A DNA stretch of 64,000 nt from Temnothorax longispinosus (GCF_030848805.1 NC_092360.1:496001-560000); one strand, 5' to 3'. Counted from the first letter of the stretch, positions 25,019 to 42,660 are shown. Notes: generated from the sequence alone by a model not told the origin. Numbers and translations: made by a program.

Positions 25019-25168
25019 GCGTTTTCGATTTGCGACTCAAACCGACTCGGATCGCATCATGTATACAGGACTCTAGCATCATTGACGTGGAATACATACA
25101 TATCTATGTATGTATTCCACGTCCATTGATGCGACCCGAGTCGGGTCGAGTAGTAAATCGAAAACGCC
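25019..25168. mobile_element. Hairpin MITE upstream of the PP2A promoter
   Basis: GCGTTTTCGATTTGCGACTC at the left pairs imperfectly with GAGTAGTAAATCGAAAACGC at the right. The centre is a strong hairpin, GTGGAATACATACATA and its complement. It lies about 650 bp upstream of the PP2A start codon. No clear target duplication. Confidence 0.7.
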
Positions 25169-25169
25169 A

Positions 25170-25822
25170 TAAATTACTGAACTGACGCGGGTGACGCAGT
25201 CGCGCGGTTCGGCCCTGCCTGTCCAATCGCCTGGCCGCAGCGGCGATTGGCCGGTGTGCGACGCGGCGCGTTTACGGTGGAGTCTCTAGAAGTGAGAGAC
25301 TACTAGAGTCTAGCATATCTTCTAGTTTGATAGAAAATAGCATACGTGTATACATATACACGTACACGTTGTGCTACAGGTGTATTGATAACTGTTTAAA
25401 TGTGTTCAGATATAAGTGTACCCTTTTTCTTCCTCACACATTTTCATCACTTCATTGGTGCCGCCATTGCCGATCAAGCCAATCAAAAGTTGGACGAGAT
25501 ATGTCTGGCAGACCGTCACTTCTAGGGACTCTACGCGCACGGCCGCCGCGAGCGCCGCCTCGCGTGCGGATGCGCGCCGTGACGTCATCGCGCCAGCGCT
25601 CGGCGTTCGGCCATTTTGTGTGAATGAGCGCTCTCCGCTTTCACGGGGTATTTGTGTTGCGGGACTCGCGGCGGCCAGTGGCGGAGATAGGCTCGAATGA
25701 TTTAGCTTCGCGTTGAGTGAGGACACACGCTCGGCGACGGATTTACACGTGCTAGTGAAGGGGTGCGACCGACCGCCCGCCCGCCCGCGTTACACTTCCG
25801 TGCGAACTGTGGAACAGGTACG
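25170..25822 (+). promoter_or_regulatory. CpG-rich promoter and 5' UTR of the PP2A gene
   Basis: GC- and CpG-rich sequence that extends past exon 1 into intron 1 (to about 26450), standing out from the AT-rich background. Overlapping ORFs on both strands here follow from the base composition. The transcription start cannot be placed. Confidence 0.55.
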
Positions 25823-29058
<3,236 letters not shown>

Positions 29059-32000
29059 AGAACTAGACTTCAGAGCTAAGTGTCAAGGTAGGGGAATGGA
29101 AACGCGATCCTGACTTTATAGTGACGCCAGACAACATAACTTACAATAGAACATCGCTAAATGCGTGTGAGGCTCCGATAATGCCTTCACACATACCACA
29201 TATAGCCCCAAGTATTATATCATGGCTCACTTTGTGGTGTCTCATTGAGAGATAGAATAGATTACACGCACGTTCTGTGCGTGTCTTACATGATACATGT
29301 AGACACAACATTACTTGTACACTAAAAAGGAAAAAATAATACAATAATGTACACGTATCGATTAAATTCACTTGTAGCATTGAGTTTTACAACTTTTATT
29401 ATATCCGCTTGTATTTTTATTATAAAAAAAAACTGAATATATAATAATGCACACGTTTGCGCGCAATAGGTAGAACAAAAAATATCGGTAAAATGGTATT
29501 GTTTTGTAATCTTGAATGAAAATACTAAAACTCGTCGAGAGAAATTTATATCAACAAAACAACACCGTGTGTATTTTAAATGATCGTGCGTTTTAAACGA
29601 AGTTGATTGTCATACAAGATTCCAGAAAATATACCAAAATGATCGTAAGTTATATTTAAGAGAGTGTCACGTTATTATTAGTGTGAATGGAGCATGAAAT
29701 GTTCCACTTGAAGGAAATGCAAGGTGAGTTGATGCAACAGTAAATTGGCATGCATAAATTGTGCCATACAAAGATTCAATAAATATAATTTCCAAGTAGA
29801 AAGTTATTAAAAGATTTAATATGGCATTACACATACGAATTCATCAGAATCATGATGAGCAATTCGTTTCGTTAGAATTACAGTCACAGTATTTATTATT
29901 TCTAAGCCAATGAAGTAGACATTTTTATTTAAATGGCATAGAAATCCTGAAAAGGCGAATGTAAATCTTGTTCTCGTTGATGTAGCTTTCTATTAATCCA
30001 TAATATTATTTTTGCGAAATAATACGCGTTTGTACAATAAAAGAAAAATCGATGAGAATGATATCTACATCCGCACTTTAAATATTTTTATTTTTGTTTA
30101 GGCAAAATGGTTATACTTAATACTTTATTGTACATAAAATTTAGTTGCTTTATTTTTCTAACAGTTGTATTTTTATATCATAAATTTGTCTCGTAATTGT
30201 AGACTGCAATATAAAATTGAGTTACACTGGTTGATAATTAATAATTTAAAAAACTACGACACTTTTGCATCAATTCTATCTGCCTTCTAAAGTGAAACAC
30301 ATACTTTATATCGAGTGAATATGTATATGCATTCATGATGGTTAAATTAAACGGAAGAAAATTGATTGCTTGTAAACCTATCGACGATCTTTTTACTAAT
30401 AGATATAAAATGATGCTTCTGGTAAATAAACATGTGTAATGCAAGCCAAAGGAACCCATTGTCAAATTTTATATTCGTTAAAATAGCAATTTGTGTACCA
30501 TGAGCAGCTAAAAGAGAAAAAAAAGCACACGAGGATGTATTTATAAGAATAAGCATTGCAACTCGAATATGATGCATAATAAAGCAATTACAATAGCGAT
30601 GACAAAGGACGACAAGGCGAACATAAAATGTGTTAGATGCACATTATAGCAATTAACTAAGACTGTAAATCCATATACAACACAGGATACAGCGCGGAGT
30701 TAACGCGAGCCTTCTGCACAATGCAGGCTGAGCATTTTTTTCTTCTTTTTTTCCGTTTTCTATTATACAATATGCGTATATACATAATATTCTCTAGACT
30801 ACAATAATAAGAATAAATTTTCCTATAGAACAAAAATGCACTTGTAGTATTATATATAATGCGACGGAATTTAAAGGTATAGCGAAGGAATAATAGGTAC
30901 TGTACCAGCAGTTTATTATAGCTAATTTTATATCTGCTCTATTTATTGCCCTCTCACATGCATACCGATCTTCATACAACGGATGAAATTAACATGAAAT
31001 ACTGGAACACTACCAAAAATAGGTATTTCGGTGGAAACATGCATAGTACCTTAATATCTACATGAATATTATCATATTTTTATTTTATATTGGCATGGAA
31101 AAAACAGGGAAGCTATTGTACACGGTGCCCATTTTAACAGAAACAAATATCTTAAAAAACGAGTGAATTTTACACAAAAACAGTAGTTTATATAAGGATT
31201 AATTTTGAACATCTTATGTATGCATTTATTGGAAGTTGAGTTATTTCCGAAATTTAACACCTTTTTTTAAATAACACTTCATATTTTTTTCTAATTTTAA
31301 TTTATCAAGTATCATAACTTTGTATGTATAAAAAGTAATTAAGATTATTTTAAAAAGCTTTACAAACTAGTAAATATGATTTTATGATGTACGAATTTTA
31401 TGATATACATCTTGTGATACATCTGATAAAAATAATTTTTTAATATAAATTTTGCGTAAATTATTTTGTGTAAATCCATTTATTTTTTAAATATTTGTCT
31501 ATTTTCATAAAAATGGAACACTCTGTATCCTTAGAGACCCATGTATACATTAAATATTTTTTGTTGGTCTAAATTTCGAAAATATTCGTACTGAATAAAT
31601 TAAATAACTCATTAATACATATATGATAATCTTAGCTGTTTGAGAAAGAGAGAGAGAGAAAAATTAGTTTCATTTTAGATTTAACTTTATAGAAATTTAT
31701 ATGGTTAATTACAATATGTGTGGAGCAAACTTTGTATATCCTAATAAACTAAAAATTTTTTGTGATAGCTTTTATAATTTTTTAACTTATCTGAAATAAT
31801 ACTTAAATCGATTGTACACATGATAAATATAAAATTGAGCCATTATAAGCAAGCAATACTCTTGAACTTTACGCGATATGAACTTTATTTCGATACTTTT
31901 AATTTAGCTTGCAAAATCTGGCATCACACAGATAAGCCCGGATTTGCGAAAAGAAACAGAAAAATGCCATGAACATATAATTATATAATGTCATTTTATT

Positions 32001-32976
32001 ATAAGGAATTAGAAAAATAAAGAGATATTATCACATTTAGATTAGGGTTTTGCTTACACTCTATATATACAAAATATTTCGCAAAGAACACAATGTTTTA
32101 TGTATAAAACTCATTTCCTATGCATGGTTTTTAATCATTTAAAATATCGTGTATATATAAAATCATATATTTTATTAGCTTATTATTTGGTACTTGTATT
32201 TACGTTACGCGATAAAAAAGATAGGTAATATGTATAAAGATAAAACTTCATCAGCATATCTCTGAGTTATATGTACAAATAAATATTCTAGGATAACATG
32301 TACAAAAATATTTCTTTTTTTTCTCACAAATATACAGCTTTGTCAGTATCTACAATAATGCATATTACATATCAGAGTAATAATTTGCCTAATTTTATTC
32401 CTTCAATATTGGAGCAAGGATTATTATGTATTTTGTAACAAATATTTACTTTTTACGAAACACATTTGCTATGTTTCGTATTAATCTGCAATATAATTGT
32501 GTAGGCATAGGTAATATGAAACATATATTTTGCTTGTTTTCATTAACGATCTGAATTCAGTTTGCAATATTTAAAAATTTTGAACAATGTACATTCACAC
32601 ATTATTGTATGTATGTATAGAAATTATGAGCAAGTTTTTCATTTAGAAGAGATTTATATCAATCGCGAATATACAATATATGATACATCTGAACATTCCA
32701 ATGTATGACATCTTTTCATAAGTTTCTAATCACATATCTATTTAAAAACTTTTATTCTCTTTTTGTTTAGCTAAAAATTAAAAACACTAAAGCAAGATGT
32801 TTAAAATACTGTTACATAATCTCTCTGCGGTTTATCTTTTCCATTTCGTAAAAAATTAAACAGCTTTATAGATATAATACATATATATCTATAAATATAT
32901 CTATAAAGATCTAATTTATATTACGAAAAGTGTATACATATATACATTCATACATATATGTATATATATAATTTAG
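29059..32976. other. 3.9-kb convergent spacer, PP2A and SLC25A16
   Basis: Probably the long 3' UTR of PP2A followed by the SLC25A16 3' UTR. AT-rich, with several AATAAA words. No ORF resembles a known protein and no hairpin element was seen. Confidence 0.55.
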
Positions 32977-35900
32977 TTATAGTTTTATTCCAGTATCTAA
33001 ATTGAGCATCTGCTTCATCACTTCGTATGTCGCAAAACCAACTGCCGCAAAAGGAACTGCTCGTAAGAAATTGACACTCATTCCACGATATAAACCTTTT
33101 ACAATGCCATTCTCGATATATATCATTCTAAGAGTGGACAACATTCCCGATCTGGGAAAAAAAAATAATTTTATAGATTAATATACTATTTTAATTAATA
33201 AAATTATAATAGTTAAATTTATTCACAATAAATTAGTAATTAATGGAATTAATATTTTTTAAATTCATATAGATTAAAAAACAGATACTAATAAAAAAGC
33301 AATCAACCATAAGAAAAACACATAACATATAAATATATTTGTCAATTATTGTAAATTAAGTATCGTACACGATACTTACGCGTATTTATATGTAGCTGGG
33401 TTCATCATAGCCAATTGCATACGTCTCTTTGTAACATCTAATGGATAGGAGAAGGTATGCGCTACGGCACCGGCAGCACCCCCACACAGAAGTTTTGCCG
33501 GTATATTTAATATAAGACCACCTTCAAAATAAAGAGACATAATATTAGTTGCCACATACTTATTGTTCATTGGTTTTGCTGGAATGGCTTTCCTCTTACT
33601 TACCGGTATTCGTTTCATGCTCGGAACAGAGATAATGTGACGCATATTTCATGCTTAGATATTTCACCTTCTCAAACGTATAAAATGAAAATCCGGTGTA
33701 TGGTACCATGCCCAACATAGTTGGCCAGAAACCTCTGTACAACGCTTGAAGGCCGCCTTCCTGAGATATTTAGTAATTATTACCTTATTTTAATATAACA
33801 AGAGACGTCGAAATTAGAAATTAATGAAACTTTTAATTAAGTTTAAACTATATTCATATAGAATATGAAATACTGAAGATATCAAATCTATTATAAACAT
33901 ATACAATTTATCGACTTGTTCGTGCATTTTCAGTGCAACTTTAAAGACTTGATGATCTCATTCGTTCATTTAAAATTTATCATCGTAGTTGTTTAATCTC
34001 CAAGATAAAATAATCAAGACTATTAATGTTACGACCTGAAGATGCAATTATATTTTCTATATTTCTTCATTTAAATGTGTCTCTTGACAATAGACTTCAA
34101 GAGCGTTGATTGATTTACCTCCTTCAGCATTCTCACAGCGGCGTGTTTGATTCCAGAGTAAATTGTATTGCTGGTAACTTGAAAGGCTAGTCTTGCTCTG
34201 ATAGTGTCGAGCGGATACGTAATCGAAGCCGCTGTGACGCCGGCGGCGGCTCCGGCCAAAAATCCATTTACATGCGGACTTTGCTCAAATGATTCCTCCA
34301 AGTGCTGAGAGAAATTGCGTGAACATTAATATCAGTTTTAATTACCAGTTACAATTACAGAAACAGAGATTGAACGTGTATGTACAACACAGAATGGATA
34401 GGTAGCTGAAATTTTCTCAAAATGTCATGCAGACAATCGGCCAAATATTATTACATAGATTAGAGGTGCACTGATACTTCAAATAATCTGGCTTCTCAAT
34501 AAGGAGACTTATTTGCTTACTTTGTGTCTTACACATATATTCCGTCTCTACATGTTCCTGAGACTTCCTCTATCAACTGAAAATTGTCGTTTATCTTAAT
34601 AAAACATCAAGTATTGTTGGGATACGAAGAGTATTTGACCTCCAATTGAACTGATATCTTTTACAATGCCAATTTTCTTATCATTACAGGAGGAACTTCA
34701 GCTAATTGGTTATAAGTAAAATAAATTATTGATGATGGAGCGTTTTAATTTAAGTTTAAGAGAAAGCAGAATCGCATTGAATCCGATGCGTGAGCATTTT
34801 GATACGTGATTTTTAAGATTTTCCGCACCTTTTTATACTGTTCATACGCTGTAAATTGTATCGCTGCGTATGGCACGGCCCTGATCATTTGAACGAGATT
34901 GCCTTTATACAGAGCAAGGAAATTTTCCCGTCGAACAATTTCCCTGAATCCTGAGAAAACGCCTGCAAAATTTCACATATTTACTCATGTGTGTCGCGTA
35001 CGAATACTTCGTATTATTTGTATCTACTGCTGACAAAAGACATCCTCACCTAAATGTTTGTAGTGCTCGTGCTGCGCTTGCAATAAAATTTTGATTCGGT
35101 CCAACGGTGCCACGGCTGTTTTCGAGCACATACCGGCAACACCTGCGCATAATTCATTTAAATAATTTTAATATATAATTTATATTCTTGATATTTATTG
35201 AAATTTATAATAGGATTACAACTCACGCATTTTTATAAATGCCAAAAAAAAGTCCCGAAATAACTATCATGTAGACAAACGTTAAGCAAATCCCCAAAAA
35301 CGTTTCGATAAAAAAGTTAATGTACATTCGTATATCGCGGTGTTGCGATTTTATTTATTTATTTATTTTTTTTAACAGAAAGCATTTAAAATTGAGCAAT
35401 TAGATTCACAGAAATTGAATTTAGAATATAAATGAGATAAAATACTTGTGTTATATTGTATACATATACACGTAGAATGATAATATTGGAGACGCGATAC
35501 CTGCAAGCAACTTCATCGTGCGATGTCATTGGCCACGCAAATATTGAACAATCTAATTGGTCGAAAACTTCAAATATTTGTTATTTAAAAATTAAAACAA
35601 TCGAGATGTTTCGTTATTAAAATTTTCATTTGCAGAATTGTTTGTAGAATTCGCTATTTAAAATAGAACTTACATAATTTCTGTTTTTATAAAAATAATA
35701 GATATATAAATTTTAAAATAAAAATAGTCTATAACATTTTATCTTCATTAATTTATATTTCACGTTCTGACTGTTGTATTTGTTCAAATTTATTCACAAT
35801 ATCTCTTATCATAACTTGATTTTCTTGGTAATATTTCAATTGTATTAATAATATTTAGTGTTATATATAGACATTCAAAGCAACATAAGAACCTATAAAA

Positions 35901-37294
35901 AATAATTTTAATAGCTATATAATTTATATTCTTGAATATATGTATTTAAAAACACAACATTTTTGTGCCAAATAAAACGGTAATAGAGGATATAAAGAAC
36001 CATATAACGGGACTTACACAAAGAATTTAATATGAAGAATCTTTTCATTTTCTAAGAATATAGATTATTTTATACATTATTTTATACATTATTTTAAACT
36101 ATTTTACTGAACTTTTTATATTTTGTGTCATGAAAAAAATGTATAGTATTCCATTAAAAACAATCAATTTTATACATATGAAATATTACAATTTTATTAC
36201 ATATTACAAAAAATGTATTACAATTTTATAAATTTCTCAAAACAATCTTTGAGTTTATATTTTACGTATAAAGTTCCTCTTATGTCATTTTCTTTTTTTT
36301 ATCTCCACTCCAATTACAAATAAATAAATACATAAATTGTTAATTTTTAAACAAAAAAGAGGCAAATTGATTCATCAAGAGAGAGCAATCATTGGCCACG
36401 TTCAGCAGAATGTTTGTAACTGTTGAAAGTTTTCTGAGCCTAGATTGGATTATTTCTCTAGATCTAAAAGAATAATCCAATCTGAGCTCAGAAAATTTCC
36501 AACAGTTGCAAAATAAACGTTCTGCTGAACGCAGCCAATAGCTGCCAATGGTCTTAAACAATCCAAAATCGTTATCATAATCATCACTAATCTATAGAAT
36601 ATATGATAGATTTACTAAGCGTGGTTTTACTCAAATTCCGATTAATTTAATCGGTGATCAATTTATCAAGCAATATCTATAGATAGATATATATATATAT
36701 TGTTTCGTTAACATACATAGAATTATTAATGTTTTGGTCGATCATACGTAAGAAAAAGGTTAGATCAGAGATAACAAATTATAGAGTTAGACATTTTGCT
36801 AGTTAAACATTTTACTATTCTGCTGATTAAATTAATCGCTGATTAATGTAGTCGAAGTTTGATTAAAATCGTTCTAAATATAACGTTCAATTGAAATATT
36901 TGTTTCAAAACTTCTGAACAAACTAGGAATGGAGAATCTGTGATGTCATTGATGCGTTCATAAAGTTTCTATTAAAATGCCAAGCATCCTGTATGAATGT
37001 ACACTGCGTTTCATTAATCGAGTCCTTTTGGGTGTAGACTAATGTGGATGAGCGCATCATTTCTAGACCTCCCAGCCAATTGCGCGCCTAGAAATGGTGC
37101 GCTCATTTCCACTAGTCTACACCCAAAAGGACTCGATTAATGAAACGCAGTGTACAACGTAAACGCTGCTTCTGAAGATAAAGCAAAAAAAAGAGCAAAA
37201 TAATAGGATATCCAAAGGATTTCAACTCACCACCGGCCACGAAATTTTTCGCGACTGCCTCGTAAATCCCGGTTTTCTTTTTGGGTCGGGTCAT
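32977..37294 (-). CDS. SLC25A16: Mitochondrial carrier, SLC25A16 (Graves disease carrier) type (7 exons, 316 aa)
   Basis: An inner-membrane solute carrier; relatives are linked to coenzyme A supply in mitochondria. Exons on the minus strand: 37294-37231, 35142-35050, 34962-34829, 34304-34119, 33760-33604, 33521-33380, 33151-32977. The three carrier repeats each keep a PxD/ExxK/R signature: PLDRIK, PLDTIRAR and PLDVTKRR. YKHLG, RLAFQV and GLYRGMSVNFLRAVP fit SLC25A16 better than SLC25A42, though the two are close. Length is normal. Exon 1 lies 2.1 kb from exon 2, in an intron with two hairpin elements. Broken copies of exons 2 and 3 lie at 40.8-42.1 kb. It is divergent from the KBP array. Confidence 0.9.
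36383..36553. mobile_element. Imperfect hairpin element, SLC25A16 intron 1
   Basis: GTTCAGCAGAATGTTTGTAA and TTCTGAGCCTAGATTGGATT on the left pair with AATCCAATCTGAGCTCAGAA and GTTCTGCTGAACG on the right. Arms are about 80 bp with some mismatches. It carries ATTGG/CCAAT words. Confidence 0.65.
36998..37153. mobile_element. Hairpin MITE, SLC25A16 intron 1
   Basis: GTACACTGCGTTTCATTAAT at the left and its complement ending CGCAGTGTAC at the right, with arms of about 70 bp that are nearly perfect and a loop near 37065-37080. It ends about 80 bp before exon 1. Confidence 0.8.
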
Positions 37295-37854
37295 AGCTGC
37301 TGAATAACGTCAAAGCGGACGCAAATCGTGAATACCGAGTTCTACGAGAAAAATGCGAGCGAGAATATTCGTGGCAAAGAACGTTTACTCCATGTGGTTT
37401 CAGTTGGCGGTAATAAGGAGGGGGAAAAGGTGAATCGGGGATCGTTGACCTTGAGTGATCCATTCTCATGTAAAGAACGTGAGATATTTGTATTGTCTTG
37501 CCGTCCTGCCATGGAGCGACGTGCCACGTGTCCATGTGTCTCCTATGTGTTCTATTTTCCTCTGAATCTTATCTCTCGGATCTTACAGAGGTTAATCGTG
37601 AACTGAAATCACCTGCAACGTAATACTATAACATGAGCTTTTGCTAGCCATATAACTTTTAGTGATATTTAATGATATTCAAAGTCATTTTGGTTGGAAT
37701 TTTTTATTTGTGTACATATATAAAATGCAAATGTAAAATTCATATTCATCGAAAATTGACTGTTACGAGTAGCACTCCTTTAATTTTAATCGTGTCGACT
37801 GTAGCGCAAGTTTCCTAATAACGTCATTATTGAAAGCGTTTTTCCTGTGCGTGC

Positions 37855-37856
<2 letters not shown>

Positions 37857-37918
<62 letters not shown>
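37857..37918. repeat. (TA)n microsatellite between SLC25A16 and the KBP array
   Basis: About 30 uninterrupted TA units. The flanks AACGTCATTA and TAATGACGTT are inverted, so this may be the loop of a short hairpin element (about 37815-37932). Confidence 0.8.
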
Positions 37919-37920
<2 letters not shown>

Positions 37921-38378
37921 TAATGACGTTATTATACATAAGTATACACTGTAATGTCTCGCTCCGCGCGTACTTGGCATTACCGGCGTGTACTCTTGAT
38001 ATATATATATGTAATGTCTCGATTCCAGAAATAGTTAATTTAACAAATACAATCATTTTCTAATATAAACGCGAAGTTATATTAATAAGTAAGTTAATTT
38101 GTACATAAATCTCGTTATAATTAATCTCTAGTTATTCTTTATATTTGTAATATTACGTCTTTATTATAAATTTTTAGAATTTATAATAAAGAGGATGTTT
38201 ACATCAACGAGTTCTTTTGAAAGATCATTCGATAAATAAATAAATTTGACACTTTCGGTCATTAGGTGAGATCTTATGCCTCTTTTGTGGAAAACTTGTC
38301 TCTATGCAACGTTCGATTTGCAATTAAATATCTTATAGGAGAACGCGCTAGGGACCCTAGATAAAGAGAAGTTTGATC

Positions 38379-38400
38379 CCTATAAAATATAACTTTCTAT
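38379..38400 (+). promoter_or_regulatory. Conserved TATA-like box of the KBP array, copy 1
   Basis: CCCTATAAAATATAAC lies about 175 bp upstream of the copy 1 start codon. The same word sits at about 42461 (copy 2) and 49213 (copy 4); copy 3 has CCCTACAAAAATAT at about 45781. It lies in a block of about 300 bp conserved before all four copies. Promoter function is inferred. Confidence 0.45.
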
Positions 38401-38560
38401 TGGATATGAGACGTGTAAACCTCCTCCAATTTTCATGCATAGCAACGTGTATGCGGAATCCTCTGGGATTAGAGAATTAGAGAACGCTTGATAAATTTGA
38501 AAGTCGGAACATAAAACTATAAATTCATACTGGAAATTGTCCTTATGTTAATATCAAGCG

Positions 38561-40221
38561 ATGTTCGCGTTCCTCCGACAAGTAATGGAAGAAAGATGCG
38601 CAATCCTTCAACTCGGTACGCATATAAATAATTTAGAATAATAAGTGTCCGTGTAATGTTTTTTCACCGTTAATTCTTATTGTTTATATAGAAACGGTAC
38701 CGGCCGAATCCGCTATAAGTATGACTATTAGTAAGAAATTTTTGGGAGTTCTACAATTGTCGTTTGAGGTAAAGTACATGGATGAAGACATCAAACTTGC
38801 TAAGAAGAGAAAAAAAATCAAAGCCATAGAGGAGAAAATGAATGTATTATATCAGAATGTAATGGATGTTTCAAGAGACGCAAAATTGGATGATATTGTT
38901 GCTTTATCGAATGCTTATTACAACATAGGCTTAGAATATATTCCTTTTACGGATACTGACGACTTAAAGACCGCTGTACAGTGTTTTACAAGATGTTTGA
39001 CACTGTTAGGGGACAAAATGTTAGACCGTAAAGCTATATTGACATCTATAGGTGCACTTAACGAATTGCATTTAGTTTGGGATGTAGTGGAGGAAGGGAA
39101 ATATAATGTTATATACTTGAATACAGCATTAGAAAGATACGTGACATACACATTGGAGGATAATTATCCTGATCCATCCACATAGCAAGTCTTGTTGGTA
39201 TTAAAGAAAAAGAATCGAATCCTAGGATTATCTTGAACACTTGGCATCATACAACTTTACAGGAGTTCGGACGTCAATATCTTAAAAGGTCGAAAGATAA
39301 TCACGCATTTGTAAAGTACATACATGATATATTAAACATCCGACTGAGAGACATGGTAGCTGACAAAACAAAATTTGACGACAAATGTCTTGATATGGCT
39401 TTAACCTTATTTAATCTGTCTAGATATTTTCTAGCAAACGGTCGTTTCGCTGAAGTCGTTTCGCTAAAAGTCACATTGCTATTGGAGATTATGTGATATG
39501 TAGATTTCATGCAGATAAATTGAAAATGACAAGGAAAAAAAGTAAAGATTTTTCTCATTTGTCTGAAAGTTATGATTATGCTTCTGCCAATAGTGCTAGA
39601 GCTTGGGGTTCCTATGGAGTGTCTCTTTTACGATTTTGGATGGAAAAATTCTCACAGAATAGAAAAAGCAAATCTTCTGAGGTACAAGATCATATATCAA
39701 AATTAAAAATAAAATATCAAGATTTAAACTTGATATTTTCTGCCTTGGAAAAAAAATTGGAACATCTAACTATTGAGATTACAGAAACATGTATATTGAA
39801 TCTTGCTGATGCCAAACTAGTCTTTGTAAAAACTTTGAGACAACTTGAAACAGCGAAGGAATATTTTACTGCAGACACTGACATCGAAAATTATGCGAAG
39901 ATAATGCTTAAAATATCGGATACATATAAATATTTAGCAGGTTTTGAAGAACAAAGAGGTGAACAAATAAAATTACATAAACGGCGAGTAGAATGTTTAG
40001 AGGACGCTCGTAGAAAATTTCAAGCAATTACTGTAAATGATAGAGAATTACAAATTTACAAACGGATTTGGTACGAAATAGTGACTTCATGTTCCACGGT
40101 AATGAATTTAATGGTCGAGGAAACATATTACGACGAATTATTTGAAGAACTGTCAATGAAAGCTGATCAATATGCGAAAATAATCAGAGAAAATATCGAT
40201 CTTTATTTAAATGCAGTTTAG
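38561..40221 (+). pseudogene. KBP-family copy 1, frameshifted
   Basis: Exons 38561-38615 and 38692-40221 correspond to the intact copies downstream, with the same intron position. Two breaks are visible. One base is missing in a run of C at about 39177 (copies 2 and 3 read GATCCCATCC). An extra 8 bp, TCGTTTCG, repeats neighbouring sequence at about 39452-39463. The frame passes from 38692-39185 to about 39185-39496 to about 39464-40221. The remaining sequence is well conserved, so the damage is recent, or the 1-bp break could be a sequencing error; the 8-bp insertion is unlikely to be one. The C-terminal half is closest to copy 3. Confidence 0.8.
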
Positions 40222-40835
40222 ATTTTTTTTTTTATATCTAGTCCTTACTAAGATTTCTTCATTTTTCATTATTTGTAACTACATTGAAGAATATTACTGA
40301 ATGCATTCCTTTATTGTATATAAGTCATATAAGAAACATGATATGTGATTAAAAAATATCTTTCCATTAATTATCTGTATTAAATGACTGAGGATAAATA
40401 ATTCTTGAATGAATCAAGTTCCTTAATATTTTTATATGATAGACATACATGAATATATCATTCTTACATTTATTATACTCTTATATTTTTATATTTGACA
40501 ATGATTTACATTTTACAATAATTGATAATAACACAATCATGTAAGATTATATATTATATATATTATGTATGTTATATACATCACACATTAAATATATTTT
40601 TATAGAAATGTATTAATGTATATAATGTACATAATGTATAGGTATATATTACGCCCTGTCTGACAGTCTTGCTAGTCCTTCTTGATCTGTTTTTCTATAC
40701 AATTACTATTATTATCAATGTTATTATCATTATTACCGTACGCTATATATGAACATACAGTTGATGCAACTTGTATATATTGTATCTTCATATATGCACA
40801 TGTTTTATACTGACTTTATTGGTGAATAAGAAATA

Positions 40836-42120
40836 TTCGGCCTTCAGTTGAACCGATATCTTTTGCAAAATGCCAGTTTTCTTATCAAAATATAAGAAGA
40901 ATTTCAAATAGTCAGTAATAAATATATTACTGATGTGAATTTAAAATAATCTGATGGAATATTTCAATTTAAAAAAACCCGAATTGTATTAAATCCGAGA
41001 ATTATGCTACGTGGTTTCAAACATCATTATATACTGATGAATTCGAGCAGGTTCTAATATCCAATATTTTTCGCACCTTTTTATAACGTTTATACACTGT
41101 AAATTATATTGTTGCGTTTGGCACGGCTTAATCATTTGAACGAGATTGCCTTTATACAAAGCAAGGAAATTTTCGCGTTGAATAATTCCCCTGAATCCCG
41201 AAAAAACACTTGCAAAATTTTACGTATTTATTCATGTACGTCGCGTACGAATACTGCGTATTATTTGCATGTATTATTGACAAAAGAAATTATATTCTCA
41301 CCTATGTTTGTAGTGCTTGTGCTCTGGAGGTAATATCTAAAATTTTGATCTTGTTCAATGGTGCTATGATTACGCACATACCGGCAATATCTGCGAATAA
41401 TTCATTGCGTATCAATATTTGTAATAGGATTATAATTTATGCATTTTTATAAATGCCAGAAGTCCCGAAATAACTATTATCATGTCGACAAATGTTAAGC
41501 AAATCTTCGAAAATGTTTCGATACAAAAATGAACGTATATTAGTATATTCATATCGCGGTATTGCAATTATTTTTTAACAGAAAGCGTTTAAAATTGATC
41601 AATCAGATTCGCAGAAAGTTGGCGCGTTGAAAGTTTGCGTATGGAACGCAATATGAAATTAGGTGATTTGGGGTCGGGTTTAATTATTCGTGCATCGTGA
41701 CTCCGAATTGCGTGCAGTGGAATGATACAAGTATAACTTTACGCGTGACGAGGATTAAACATAGAATTAAAATAAGACAAAATACTGCGTTATACTATAT
41801 AGTTATATACATACGCGTTGAACGATAATATTGGAGACTCGATACTTGCAAGCAACTTATTCATCGTACGATGTCATTGGCCGCGCAAATATTGAACAAT
41901 CTGATTGGTCGAAATTTTATATATTTATTATTTAAAAATTAAAACAATGTTTCGTTATTAAAATTTTCATTTGCAGATGTGTTTGTAGAATTCGCCATAT
42001 AACATAGAACTTACATAATTTCTGTTTTTACAGATAATATATAAATGTAAAAATAAAAATAGTCTTCACGACATCTTATCTTCATTAATTAGTTATAAGT
42101 ATTTTACATTTGGTGCATTT
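40836..42120 (-). pseudogene. Decayed SLC25A16 fragment (exons 2 and 3 plus introns)
   Basis: This segment aligns in the same orientation with about 34600-35780. The exon 3 image is at about 41080-41206 and the exon 2 image at about 41298-41390, both with substitutions and indels that break the frame. Intron text such as AGTCCCGAAATAACTAT is also shared. It joins straight to the duplicated KBP upstream sequence, with the SLC25A16 exon 1 region deleted. Confidence 0.85.
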
Positions 42121-42145
42121 GTTCAGCTTCATTCACAGGCTGTTT

Positions 42146-42228
42146 CCAAAATTCTTTGCCAGCGCTGAAAATCTATAGTATACGTTACGTGTACTATAGA
42201 TTTCCATTGCTGGCAGTGAATTTTTGTA
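42146..42228. mobile_element. Small hairpin between the SLC25A16 fragment and KBP copy 2
   Basis: CTTTGCCAGCGCTGAAAATC pairs with GATTTCCATTGCTGGCAGTG around a TATAGTATACGT centre. About 83 bp. It sits close to the duplication joint; copy 1 has no equivalent. Confidence 0.55.
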
Positions 42229-42660
42229 ATATTACGTCATTATTATAAATTTTTAGAATTCATAATGAAGAGGATGTTTATACCGTGTTTTTTTGAAAGT
42301 TTATTCGATAAATAAATAAATAAATTTGACACTTTCGGTCATTTTTGAGTGAGATTTTATGGCTCTATTGTAAGAAAAACTTTGTTTGTATCCAACGTCC
42401 GATTCGCAATTTGATATCTTATAGAACGCCTTAGGAACCCTAGATAAAGAAAAATTTGATCCCTATAAAATATACCTTTCTATTGGATATGAGAGGTGTA
42501 AACACTGTAAACCCCCCTCCAGCTTTCATGCATAGCACGTGTATCCGGAATCCCCCATCTGGGATTAGAGAATTAGAGAACGTTTGATAAATTTGCAAGT
42601 CGGAACACAAATCCATAAATTCAATACTGGAAATTGTCTTTGTGTTAATATTGAGCAATA

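Noticed and set aside
37763..38063. Ile/Tyr-rich ORFs over TA repeats, with similar ones at 47795-48142 and 28203-28505
   Set aside because: They are simple repeat translation.
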